From Gyrodactylus bullatarudis (lineage: Eukaryota > Platyhelminthes > Monogenea > Gyrodactylidea > Gyrodactylidae): 64,000 nucleotides of DNA. The notes beneath the pieces were generated by a model. The model was not told the origin of the DNA. It saw nothing but the letters and a program-made list of their open reading frames with translations, and made no database searches. The number at the start of each line of letters is the position of its first letter. Within the stretch, counting starts at the first letter, position 1. The position numbers and the translations under genes were made by a program. Of this stretch, positions 22,549 to 35,082 are shown piece after piece. Location: positions 98,876-162,875 of the forward strand of contig SSNU01000221.1 of assembly GCA_012064415.1 (NCBI GenBank), read 5' to 3'.

Positions 22549-23811
22549 TTATTTTTGTATTATGTTCATTTTCTTAACTCTTAAAAAGCTATCATTCTTG
22601 GCTATTATTTCATCATTTATATTAAGTTTATCAAGATAACTGCGAAATTTTTTCTTCAACATATCATTTTGAACGACGAGAAATTCTTTTTCCTTCATCA
22701 GGGCCAACCTTTCTAATTCAACTTTGTTAAAACGATTCCAGAAATTCTTGAAAATATCACACTTGACTAGAATTTGATGAATACTAAAGTGAGAATCTGC
22801 TTTTAGGGCGATAACAGGCTCTTCATTCTTGATTTCTTCAAGGATGTTATGGAAAATTTCCGTTTGATCTACACTGAATTCTGGAAAAGGACAGACACGT
22901 TCAGCTTCCGTCTCAAGCTGCTTACATTTTTCACTTTTTTTTAGAATATCTTTTACTATGCGTAGATTGTCTCTTAGTTTCTTTTTCATTTGATCCGATT
23001 CCACCACAAGTTGGGCCAGCTCCTCAAAGTTTTGAGATTTCAGTTTATTCAATGACTGCTTTAATTTTCTCGATTGATCTATAACATTATCTCTCTCTTC
23101 CCTGAGGTTGGAATTGATAAAGTTATAATCTTCGCATTGATAACGAATATTATCACGAATATTGTTGATTCTTTCTTTTAAAATCTTGAGTTTCTTTATT
23201 TTTGAATCAATTTCTGCTGTTGAGCGTTCATCCTTTTCCTTCAAGACATCATAAGACTGTTTTTGTTCTGATATTAACGTCATATAGGCAGTTTGCGAAT
23301 GTTTGTACTCTTGCCATAGCTGGTTTAGCCTTAGTTCTACACTTTGACGTATCATTGCTTTGTCTTCAAAAGATTTACTTCGAAGTTCATCAATGTTATT
23401 TGATTGTAATGCTTCTAGTTCAGCTGTTTTATTTGAGCAATAAGTATCGATGGAAATGGAAAGGTCTTTAAGATTATCGAATTGCTCTCTGAATTTTGAG
23501 CTTACGAGCAATTTCTCTTTTATATAAATGTCAGACAAATAATCCACTTCATCTTGAAAGGATTCCATGATTTTGTTTACTCTAATACCTTGTTGAGCAA
23601 TTATTTTTGTTAAACGAAATGAATGATCGTCAAAAGTAACCTTTTCATGGTCTCTAGCTCTCTGATATTCATCTTTCAGATAATCTAGTAAAGAGAATTG
23701 TCTTTCAAATAACTTTTGATATTTTTCTGAAGCTGCCTTTATTTGATTTTTGAGCTCAACTGACTTAAGCTTTCTCATTATATTAATCCAATCAGAATTT
23801 AACTTGTGCAT
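22549..23811 (-). CDS. DRC2: dynein regulatory complex subunit 2 (CCDC65)
   Basis: 420 residues, intronless, almost entirely coiled coil. It matches DRC2 from start to end: LNSDWINIMRKLKSVELK (the W..IMR..K..EL opening), HSFRLTKIIAQQGIRV, LRLNQLWQEYKHSQ, the block LKEKDERSTAEIDSKIKKLK, KCKQLETEAERVCPF, and the terminal FWNRFNKVELERLAL...YLDKL. DRC2 pairs with DRC1 in the base of the nexin-dynein regulatory complex, which links outer doublets of motile axonemes and restrains dynein. Vertebrate proteins carry about 55 more N-terminal residues; here the frame opens at MHKLNSDW. The first residues may lie in an unseen upstream exon or be truly absent. The CFAP144-like gene follows in the same direction. 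Confidence 0.9.
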   Translation of the reverse strand: MHKLNSDWINIMRKLKSVELKNQIKAASEKYQKLFERQFSLLDYLKDEYQRARDHEKVTFDDHSFRLTKIIAQQGIRVNKIMESFQDEVDYLSDIYIKEKLLVSSKFREQFDNLKDLSISIDTYCSNKTAELEALQSNNIDELRSKSFEDKAMIRQSVELRLNQLWQEYKHSQTAYMTLISEQKQSYDVLKEKDERSTAEIDSKIKKLKILKERINNIRDNIRYQCEDYNFINSNLREERDNVIDQSRKLKQSLNKLKSQNFEELAQLVVESDQMKKKLRDNLRIVKDILKKSEKCKQLETEAERVCPFPEFSVDQTEIFHNILEEIKNEEPVIALKADSHFSIHQILVKCDIFKNFWNRFNKVELERLALMKEKEFLVVQNDMLKKKFRSYLDKLNINDEIIAKNDSFLRVKKMNIIQK

Positions 23812-25004
23812 GTTTATTTTAGTGTTTTTTTCTTCAATTTCAAGGTAATTCTAAAATATTTGCCTATATAATTGAACTCACTAGCAAATGATCTGAAATG
23901 TCAGCTTTATTAGCATTTTTTATTGTAGTTATCATTAGTTAAGTAATTTGAAAAAGTATTCTTCTCACGACTTAAACAAAGATATTTTCTCTATCGAAAT
24001 GTTTTATTAATTTCACAGGCAGAAAATTCAAAATTATTCTGTCAAACAGTAACTGTTTAATGATACAGTAGAAATGCTTTATGAAAATATTCTGAATAGG
24101 CTCTTTCACCATTCGAAATTAAGTTTTCTGACAAATTACTTTTACAAATTCTATTTGCAAAGCTTACTTATAAGTAACAACATTATTTATAAACTTTACT
24201 AATACTAATAGTATACTACTACTAGTAGTAGTAGTAATTTATGAGGCAGGCTAAATTCAATTTCTTTTGTTCTGTCCATAATGATCGTAGTGGAAGATGT
24301 AGCTATATTTAGTAGCAACATTCTTTATAAATTTTATCAAGAATGACAAAAACATCAGCTATGAGTTTACTTTATGAGTAAAATTCTAATAGATGATGCA
24401 TGATTATAATTTGCATTTTCGAAATAAAACTTGAATTAATTATACTAAGCTAACTTTTCTTGACATGACCTAATATTGATTCTCCCTTTTTTCTATACTA
24501 CTAAATTCACTCGAATGATTCAAGTTGAATTCCTAACCATTTGAAGTGTTCATTCCTCACAAGGATTAACAGCTCATTTGAGACGAATACTATGTTCTGT
24601 TGCCCAAGACAGGTGTTTATTTTGATATTTGTTTATTCATTGTTCTCAAATAGGCATGTATTCTCTCAAGACAAACTTTTGAATAATTTGACTAACAGCT
24701 CTCTATCTCAAACGGCTTAGCCTTACTAATTTTAGTTTGACCAAAAATCATTTTTCATGCAAGCATAAAGATACTTTTGAATTTATTACTTAATTCGGTT
24801 TTTGTTTTTAAATACAGAGAACAATAGAATTTTATTATTCATCACTTTCAATAAATCAACTAGGAAATAAATAAAATAATGCACAAATTGGTTTTGGTTC
24901 AAGAGAATTTCATAGCGAGAGAGTATACGTATTGAATACGTAACTGAATACAGATTCGAAAAGAAACTGCTTCTTTATTGCTGACTGGATGGACTTTGAA
25001 TAGT
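23812..25004. other. gap between DRC2 and actin
   Basis: No gene. It contains a palindromic TAG/CTA microsatellite at about 24205-24235. At the right it holds the actin 3' UTR, with minus-strand AATAAA hexamers (tttatt on plus) near 24974 and 24832. Confidence 0.5.
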
Positions 25005-26510
<1,506 letters not shown>

Positions 26511-26928
26511 ATTTTTCCTCTATTTTTCCCTGCTTGACAAACTACACTAAAATGACTAAAACAAAAGCTAACATTTATTTTTCCCCTCCAAGTTATTACA
26601 TTTTCTTGCGTCTTTTTTATACCTTTCTAATTATAGAATAAATTTATTACAAATTATTATTAAAAGCGTAAAAAAGAATATCCCCTCAATCTTGTTAGAT
26701 TTTTCCAACTCTACTGTTATTTCTATTCACATGGCTTTTTTACTCTTATCTTGATTAATTTTGATTTAAGCTTAAAAAGTGAATTTAAAAACTACATCCA
26801 AATTCTCCTCTTTCTGAATTCATACTCTTCCCTTGTACTTTAAAGTAGAGAATCTTGGAATTGTATTTTTAGTTCATATTTGCATGTCCTGAAATTCAAA
26901 GTTTTACGATTATGTAAACAATTGATGT

Positions 26929-26938
26929 CCTTATATGG
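26929..26938. promoter_or_regulatory. distal CArG box
   Basis: CCTTATATGG fits CC(A/T)6GG. It lies about 700 bases upstream of the actin ATG, so a role as a distal SRF site for that gene is inferred. Confidence 0.5.
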
Positions 26939-26944
26939 ATATCC

Positions 26945-28872
26945 CATATATAATATCCTATTTTCGCTATCTTCTCCCATTGATCAATAAAGAATTTTAA
27001 TTATTATTATTAACAATGTATTTTTACTATACTAATGTATAGGTTGAAAGGTGTAGGAGGGAGAATTAGTTTGGTTTTTTTATCAAGGGGAGATGGAGAA
27101 TGATGAAAAGATATTCATGAATTAAACGCTAACCTCCCCCCTCCCTGATGTGATTTATTTATTTTTCCTAACACAATTGTATATGCAATGCATATTATGC
27201 ATGTCTATAACACCATCAATGATTTTTAATAGCACACCAAAAGCAGATGCCTCCTTGCACATCCCAGTGTACTAGCATACACGCACGCACATTTAAACCA
27301 GATTATTTTTCTTACATGACTAAATCAAAACTACACTTCTTTTTACTTGATTCAACTTTGTATAAGTTGAAGTTTGCGTGGGCTGAACACTGTATTATCC
27401 TGAATAGGATATTTGTATCTTGTTTCAAGAAAGAGGTTGAAAGAGGAATCAGAGGAAAGTGTATTACATTACTGTGTGCATTTATTCAAGATCCAACTAT
27501 AGATATAAAGCAAAAAGTTATTTCTTACTTTACTGAAACATCACGTGACGAACAGTTTAGAGGTCACTTTTCGAATGAAAAAAAGGCTTTAGAGTTTTGA
27601 AGCTGTTTATTAAAGAGTATTTGGTACTGGCTTTATAATGTGTATCACAGGACTTGATGATCTTTCTTTTACACACACAGTGTAAAAATATCAAAAAGTC
27701 AACTGATATAAAGTTGGTAATCAACAATTTCAACAAATAACTGAAGATGAATGACTGAGATGAATTTTTGAAAGTGGTAAAGTAAAAATTTTCTATAATT
27801 GAAAATTTCTCGTAAACGGGGAACCCTTCCAATTCAAAATCATTAATGTAAATTCTAGCTCCGGTTTTGAAAATAGGAAATTTGGCACCAGTTTGAAAAA
27901 TAATCAATTGTACTACAGTTGTACCGCTATCCCTCTCCTCTCTGCCCCTTTTAAGTTGAGTAAAATAATGTATCGCTACTATAAAGTAGGTTTATGAGTG
28001 TCAAACTTTCCAAAAAAATAATGATTCATTAGATAGAGAATTTTCTGCTGATTCTTTCTATCTAATAAAAATACCAGATTCGTTCATTTCTTGTCTCATA
28101 AAACACTATCAAACATTGGAGCAGTTTTGATTTTGGATTTAAAAAATATTTTTTCTCCTCTACGTCTTTTCACACTTTTGGCCTATACCCCTCCCCTTAT
28201 TTACACCCACAATTGGGGAACAACTGTAATTATAGCTTACATCACTCTTTCCCCTATAATCACACTGAGTTATTCAACGATTAACTCGAAATATTAATAC
28301 TTGTACTTTTTATCAAATTTAGTAAATATCATTCATTCAAACCAGGATTAGAGATTTATTAATAAGACCAATAAGCAATGATTCAAGAAAAAAATGATAC
28401 CAAAAACTATCAAAGAAGAAATAGTAAGGAAAGTAATTTATACAAATATCCACTATGGCTTGCGCTACTTTCTGCAGAAGATCAACTCAAAATCTCATGA
28501 TCAAAGTGATATCAAGCTGCAGAAAAATATTCCCAGGACAAACTAATAAAAAAATATATTTTAAAATTAATGAAGTCTTAAAAAAATGCACTTCAGTCGA
28601 AGTGGCTAAAAACGAAATAAAAAGAATTTTTATGAACTAATAATAAAACTTATATAATTTCTGCAATACTATTAATTAGTTTAAGTTATAATCAGAACAT
28701 ATTAGAGTTAGCTTGATAATAACTTTAAGAATATATTTTACTTAGTTTATCCTGACTGTTGTGAAATTCTAAACTTTAAAAGTTAATATTTTGAAGAAAA
28801 AAATAATTTTTACTTGGTCACTTAAAAGTAGTGTTAGTAATAAAAATTAATTTTATCATATTATATTATTAA
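26945..28872. other. gene-free stretch between actin and the hAT element
   Basis: No supported gene. A 117-codon frame at 27247-27600 and others here lack family features. Confidence 0.4.
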
Positions 28873-30702
28873 TAGGGCCTCAAAAAGTCCTAAAAGTCCT
28901 TTTGGCTGTTTGAGGTCTATTTTCATTTCTATCCATATAAATTCAATTCATGTTTTGATTACTCAACTGGTTTGAAATTTATTAAGGCCTGATAAGGTCC
29001 TAAATTTTGTTTCAGGGCCTATTTTTTATTAAGGCCTATTATTAGGTCCTAATTTTTACTTCATATTTTCTGACAAAGTCACACGTTAATCCTATTTCTA
29101 AATAAACTTTCTCCTTACCATAAATGACTTGCTGTAATTTCAGGGGCTTGGGGTCTCTCATTTCATTGGTCTACAAATGTAGGTTTTACAAAGCCTTATT
29201 CAATTCAATTCATTTTCAAAATGCCAAGGATAGGAGCTACACCACACATGAAGACTATGCGAGTGGTTACGAAATATCCATCGGAATTCCAAATGAACCC
29301 AAACGATGAGCTTTACTGCAAGATTTGCTCAAAAATTGTATCAAACAACAAGGAATACTATATACAACAACATCGATCAAGTATTCATCATCAGGCCAGA
29401 TTAGCCACCACATCCAGCCAACAAAAATTCGTTGAACAGCCTTCCACGACGCATCTTTCGTTATTGGAATTATTTCTTAAGATGGACATACCATTGTGGA
29501 AGTTAAATGATCCTGATTTGAGAAACTTCTTCCAAAAGTCCTTTAACTTTACTCTCAAGTCCCACGAAAGCTATCGTAGAATGGTTGAGGGAGAATATCA
29601 AAATAAACTCCAGAAGTTAATTCAATATTGCCAGAACCAAAATGTATTTTTAATTGTCGATGAAGCGGATATAAATGGTAACAAATATGTTAATTGCCTG
29701 ATAGGAATACTAAGTAACCCCAGCGTTTCATATTTGGCCAAATCTATGAGACTTGATCGTTCAATGTGTTCTGCCGTTCTTGTTCAAATTATACAGGATG
29801 CTCTAATCTTAATCAAAGTCGACCGTTCCAAGTTCAACCTCCTACTAACAGACGCTGTACGATATAATACTGCTGCAACATCAGCCTTGAAACTCTCATA
29901 CCCAAACCTTTTCCACGTGACCTGTCTGTGCCATCTATTAAACAACATTTCGATGAAAGTTAAAGATGGGTACAACTCAGTAAATGAGTTGATCGCCTCG
30001 GTGAAAGCTCTTTGTAAGAAGAATCGAGCACATCAAATTTTGTTCGACAACATTGGCCAGCCTCCAGCGCCAGTTGTTACTCGTTGGGGAACATGGCTCA
30101 AGGCGACGGAATACTATTCTAAGAACCTCCAAGAAGTAAAACGAATAGTACAGGCAATTGATGAGGATGGCCTTATTGTTCAAAGAGCCAAAAAGTCATT
30201 GGAAAACAAGGATTTACTTTCTGAACTTGTCAGTCTTACTTCCAATTATTTTTCAATTACTATCATTTGAGGATCCAAATCTCAAGTTGAAAGATGCCTA
30301 TACTAGGCTTATCAATCTGAACCTAGGAGAAGATCCGCTACAACTGAGGAATTATCTTCTGAAGAGGCTCAATGAAAATGACGCAAAAGAAGTAGTCGAA
30401 ATGACAAAAGACAATATAGACCCTTACATATATTCTTTGGTTCAAAATGCACAGTCTACTTCTTGTGATGTAGAGAGATCCTTTTCTATCATGAAGAACT
30501 TGTTTACTGATAAAAGACACTTTTCAGATAGCCGCTTCGAATATTATGTTTTCTTACATGTGAATAGATCTCTTTAATTAAATCAATAAGAAAATATATT
30601 TCTATTTGTCCTAAATTTTTTTCATTAAGTCCTAATTTTTGTAGTTGCCTAAATTTTAGGGTCCTAAAAAAAGGGAATAGCGTCCTATTTTTTGATGCCC
30701 TA
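28873..30702 (+). mobile_element. hAT transposon, nearly intact
   Basis: 1830 bp. The left end TAGGGCCTCAAAAAGTCC and the right end, read inward, TAGGGCATCAAAAAATAGG form imperfect terminal inverted repeats. Flanks ATTATTAA (28865-28872) and ATTAATAA (30703-30710) agree at 7 of 8 bases, the 8-bp duplication expected of hAT. Subterminal AAGGCCT/AGGTCCTAA words recur at both ends, as transposase sites often do. The interior encodes a hAT transposase (separate entry). Confidence 0.85.
29221..30577 (+). pseudogene. hAT transposase (CGGBP1-like group), one frameshift
   Basis: The first frame 29221-30270 runs 349 codons. A BED-like zinc motif comes first (YCKICSKIV, then QQHRSSIHH at about 33-58). 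The RNase H core follows, with FLIVDEADINGN (first D), LLTDAVRYNTAATSALK (second D) and HVTCLCHLLNNI. VTRWGTWLKA lies in the insertion domain. At about 30245-30260 a single-base change shifts the frame. Coding continues to 30577 with FEDPNLKLKDAYTRL and the hAT dimerisation signature STSCDVERSFSIMKNL, then DKRHFS. Apart from this shift the protein is complete, so the copy died recently or the shift is a sequencing error. Confidence 0.85.
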
Positions 30703-30710
30703 ATTAATAA

Positions 30711-31841
30711 TTTATTAATAATAAATTATTTTTACAAAATCACAATTTCATCAATCACTTACTAACAAGTAATATCAGGAATTTAGAGCAAAAGGAGACC
30801 TTTTTCGAAAATGTTCTTATATGAACAGAACCCCCAGGGAAAAATTTTATGAGCTTCATTTTTTACATTCAGATACCTCAAGCCCTGATAAGGTGTTATA
30901 TATCCCAGAAAATTGAAATTTCAGCAAAAATTATTATAAAAATATACCTCTAATAAGCATAGATGATGAATATCTCCATGGGTCATTTGGAAAAAAAGTA
31001 GTATCAATAGTCTCTACTTGAATGTTGGATAAATGTGAATTTGGCGCCAATTTTTTGTTATAATGAACCTCATAATCTTGATTTCAGAAAATCCTGAACA
31101 TATTCGAATTCTTGATGGAAAAACTGAAAATCTTTTATTCATCTTGATTCCGTCTGGTGCTATCTTAAATTATTCATTCATTATTTTTGCCTAATCTTCT
31201 CAGATGTTTAGAACTGCTACTGAGATTTTACAACAGAATACAAGAATAAAGTGGATAATTCTAGTTTTTCGTTGCCTCCCTTTAAGTATAAACAATTTTC
31301 CAAAAGAGTTTTGATAAAAAACACGGGGGTTATTAATAGAAAATTCGTCATACTTTTTCCACTAAAAATTACACTCATAGAAATAACAACAATACGACTA
31401 TAGATTCCTACTTCTAAATTTTGTAGTTGGCATTCCTTCCTTGTTTGGAAAAACTTTCTAGTAGAAAGAGAGTTAAATTGTCTGGACACAAGGAAAAGTA
31501 TTTGGGGTTTTATTCATAAAATGAATTTAAAATTCTTTTGGCAATTGACTAATTTGGTTTATTATTACATAGTACCTATAAATAAAGTATGAATAATGCA
31601 TAGAAAAATATTAATGGTCTAGACAAGAAATTTCCCATTGGAACTTTCTCTCTTCAAGTTTAGAGTTGGAAATCTGAGAATCAAGTAGTACTTGATTCCA
31701 TAGCAGCGTAGAAGTTGGCTAGTAATTGCTCAGAGGAAATTATGAGATGATCATGATAGTTGCCCTTGGAAACACTCTCTCTTCATAAATGGAGATTTTT
31801 CCAACAATTTCTAAATCATTGTAGAAAATAAATACATACAG
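30711..31841. other. gene-free stretch with one GGCGCC site
   Basis: No gene. TTTGGCGCC at 31040 is the octamer of MITE family E, but no arms are recognisable. Confidence 0.4.
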
Positions 31842-32338
31842 CTATTCTCGATGAATTTGGGAATTTCATGATTTTTACAAAAATCTCATTTTTTCATCAA
31901 GGTATAGAAATTTTTGAAAGTTTTTTTGGTAACTGATTCAAAATGTACACTTTTACTGATTTTTAAAAAAAAATTTGAAAAAAAGTTTTTTTGGAAAATT
32001 TTGGAGACATTTTAAAATCAAAAAAATGAATGAGAGTAATTATTTTCTTCGTCTAATGATGATTCTGAAAAATAACGTTTGATTCCTCTCAGACCTTGAA
32101 ATCAACAAAAATTTTCAACTCAAAGTTTAAAAAAAATGAAAAAATCGCGCCATCTCGAATTTTAAAATGTCTCCAAAATTTTCGAAAAAAAACTATTTTC
32201 AAATTTTTTTTTCTAAAATCAGTAAAAGTGTACATTTTGAATCAGTTAACAAAAAATCTTTCAAAAATTTGGATACCTTGATAAAAAAATGAGATTTTTG
32301 TAAAAATCATGAATTCCCAAATTCATCGAGAATAGCTT
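31842..32338. repeat. long palindromic element, about 190-bp arms
   Basis: The left arm reads GCTATTCTCGATGAATTTGG, TGATTTTTACAAAAATCTCA, AATGTACACTTTTACTGATT and TTTGGAGACATTTTAAAAT. The right arm has all of these in reverse complement and reverse order. The central loop is about 120 bases. It has no coding capacity and behaves like a fold-back MITE. Confidence 0.8.
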
Positions 32339-32342
32339 TACA

Positions 32343-32815
32343 TATTTTTTTTTGTTAGAAATATAATCTGGATTAAATAGAGTAATTAATATGTACAATG
32401 AAAGATATAAATAAATAAAAATGTTAATCTAGTTTTCTTGAAAAAATAAAAAATCATAATTGGATAAGTGATCTTTAAAATATCGCACATGAGACAATTG
32501 AATCAGTTTGTAATTGTAACTGGCATTTTAATCTCAAAAAATTTTACAATAATCATTCTGGAATTTTAGTGAAGATCGGGATATAATAGAGTAACAGAAT
32601 AGTCTATTTTAGAGCGAATATGACTCATGATGGTCTTTATAGAATGAAGATTATCACAGTTCATAATGTCATATTTATCTTTAATCATGTTAAAGGCTGA
32701 GAGTAGAAAATGTTCATCATAAACTACTCTTCTTAAGGAATAAACATGCTCGATCATAGAAGAGGATTCAATAAAATTTTTTACTATAAATGCCAACCTT
32801 CTGTACTTCAATCTT
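32343..32815 (-). pseudogene. LINE 3' end, minus strand
   Basis: Read on the minus strand, the coding tail YDIMNCDNLHSIKTIMSHIR then SKIDYSVTLLYPDLH is the same C-terminal block seen in LINE remnants near 58600, 59700, 60200 and 62900. It is followed by a 3' flank ending in a TTTCTAACAAAAAAAAA-type tail (plus strand: TTTTTTTTTGTTAGAAA at 32346). The 5' part is absent. Confidence 0.65.
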
Positions 32816-33004
32816 TATATGTGATAAATAGATGTATCTGCATTTTGTTGGTCCTTGCATAAGGCCATAAGAAATTATTTTAATCTGATAAATTTTAGGC
32901 CGCAAATTCATCAATATCCCTATGGCTCGTCTTGGATCAGATAAAAGAATCTAGAATATTTTTTCAATAAATCAAGGTTATTTTGTTTGATTTTATTGTT
33001 TTAT

Positions 33005-33955
33005 TTTTGGAATTAATTCCAAAATTAGCCCATATTTTTTCAAGTTCATTCCAAAATCAAGACTATTCAATGAGTAGCTCGTTTGGATCCTCTCACTGAG
33101 TAGAATAACGTGGTGACCCGAGCTAAAAATCGAAAATTTCTGAAATCTAGTCCTACTATTCATAATAAAAGGTTACTACCTCCTCTATTTGCCTAATTAT
33201 TATTTATGTTTATTAGATTAATAAACTGTAGTTATCAGGTTTATTGAGTTTATTTTATTTAAGCATTACACTGGTAAAATGTATGTATTACGATCCTGAA
33301 TAGGATTGTACCAATCAGAATTCGTTATTTTCAAGTATAATCGAGCTTTCTCTGTGGACTCTTTATCTCTAATGGAAAAATTTAATAAGACTTACTAAAG
33401 TTTATCCCCATTCAAAAGAGATGTTATCAGTCATTCAAGGGATTTCTTGAAAAGCATGTACATTGTTCATTAAACATGGAATTGTCAGATTTAGATGAAT
33501 TAATGGATAAACCTTTATTTACTTGGCGAAGATCATTGAAAAGAGGAAGACCCAGACAGATCAGGATCAAATCTTCAACAGAGAAAGTTATACAGGGTTA
33601 TATACTTATTTTGAGCCAAATATAGCATTAAAGTTTTCTTAACATTCAGGATAAAAAGTGTATTGCTTAAATAAACTCAATGAACCTGATACTACAGTTT
33701 ATTATAATAATAACTACAGTTTGAAAATAAAAATATTGTTTATTATTGATCTAATTAACATTAAATTGTATAATAATTCTGCTAAAGAATAAATACAGTT
33801 TCTTGGTTCCAGCATATGCGAAGACTATTTCCAGAACGACTTTAATTAGGCAAATAGAGGAGGTAAATAATCGTTTTATTATGAATAATCTTAATTTTGC
33901 AATCTGCTCATAAATTTGAAAAAAGGCTAATTTTGGAATAAATTTTAGAATTAAC
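33005..33955. mobile_element. non-coding element with long inverted repeats
   Basis: Matching blocks in mirror order: TTCCAAAATTAGCC (33017 and, inverted, ~33925), TACCTCCTCTATTTGCCTAA (33177 and, inverted, ~33846), and AAACTGTAGT.ATCAGGTT plus GAGTTTATTTAAGCA (33225-33270 and, inverted, 33660-33720). Arms are about 260 bases. A short coding-like stretch in the middle (LDELMDKPLFTWRRSLKRGR, near 33495) is not recognised. Confidence 0.65.
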
Positions 33956-35082
33956 TCTTTATTTTGCCCTGATAAGAAACCTAAAAGTAGGGATTTTCAA
34001 TAAAAATATGATCTGGATTTCATGATCAAATTACTTGAGATCTGATGAAATGAGTTTCTGTTTCGACTGTAGTTACCATCAAACAACAGGTAATATTTCG
34101 AATCTGATTCAGATTATCTGAAGACTAAAGATGGAATAAGGTTCAGTTCACTGTAGCATATACACTGTATATTTGATTTCAGATAAGGTATGAAGGTGAT
34201 TTTTCTTTTGAGTTAGAAGAAAGATTAAATAGGATATACTTCCGATCCAGAGAGAAAAAAAGTAGAGCTTCTGATGCAATGGAAGAAAGTTGGAAAAAAG
34301 AAATATTGCTTAAATCTTCTCATGTTCATTAGTAATCACTGATTACTAATCAGCTTATAAGTTTAGGGGTATTATTTCTGATCAAGTCTGAAGTAAAACT
34401 ATGATTATATAAAATCAAAAGTAGAAAAATATATAATGTGAAGTATTAACCGACTTTGAAAGATATCAGAGGTTAAAATCGGTATTTTGCGGTTCTAAAA
34501 CTTGTTATCTTCTACACTTTGCAAGATATCAGAGCAGACGATTGCACATTTAGAATCCGCTTCTATTGTTTTACGATAGAAAGGTGTTTTATTTGTTTCC
34601 AAGGTCACAGCAGATAGGTTTTCAAAAATATAAATATTTGAGTACATTTTCAAAAAATAATTCAAGTTATTTTTCCGTTTAAATTATCCCTTGAAAATGT
34701 GTAGAGGAACAATGGATTATGGCGGGTTAATCCGAAAGATTTATCTGCAGGGACTTACCCAAGAATGGTGCTCATAGAAGCACTGATCACAGTTGATCTG
34801 GGTTGCGTAGATCAATTGAAAACTCGAATCAGTACTATCATCCAAAGAGGTACCTTAGTTTCTTGGACCCCTTAGAAAGTCTCTCAAATGTTGATGTCAT
34901 CAAGTTAGTTATTAATTATTTTGCAATTCGTATTCAGGAGACATAATTTTTGGGTTGTATTGATTTTAATAGACAACTGTATTTGATAAAATCTCAATTT
35001 TAACAGTACAGTAAGGGAAGTGGAAGTGATGATTAGTTACATTATACATAAATAGTGCTTTAGTTCATGATATAAAATAATC
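33956..35082. other. gene-free stretch downstream of RANGAP1
   Basis: No supported gene. Includes the presumed 3' UTR of the minus-strand RANGAP1 gene at its right end. Confidence 0.4.

Noticed and set aside
27247..27600. 117-codon plus-strand frame
   Set aside because: No family motif, no splice support, atypical composition; treated as chance.
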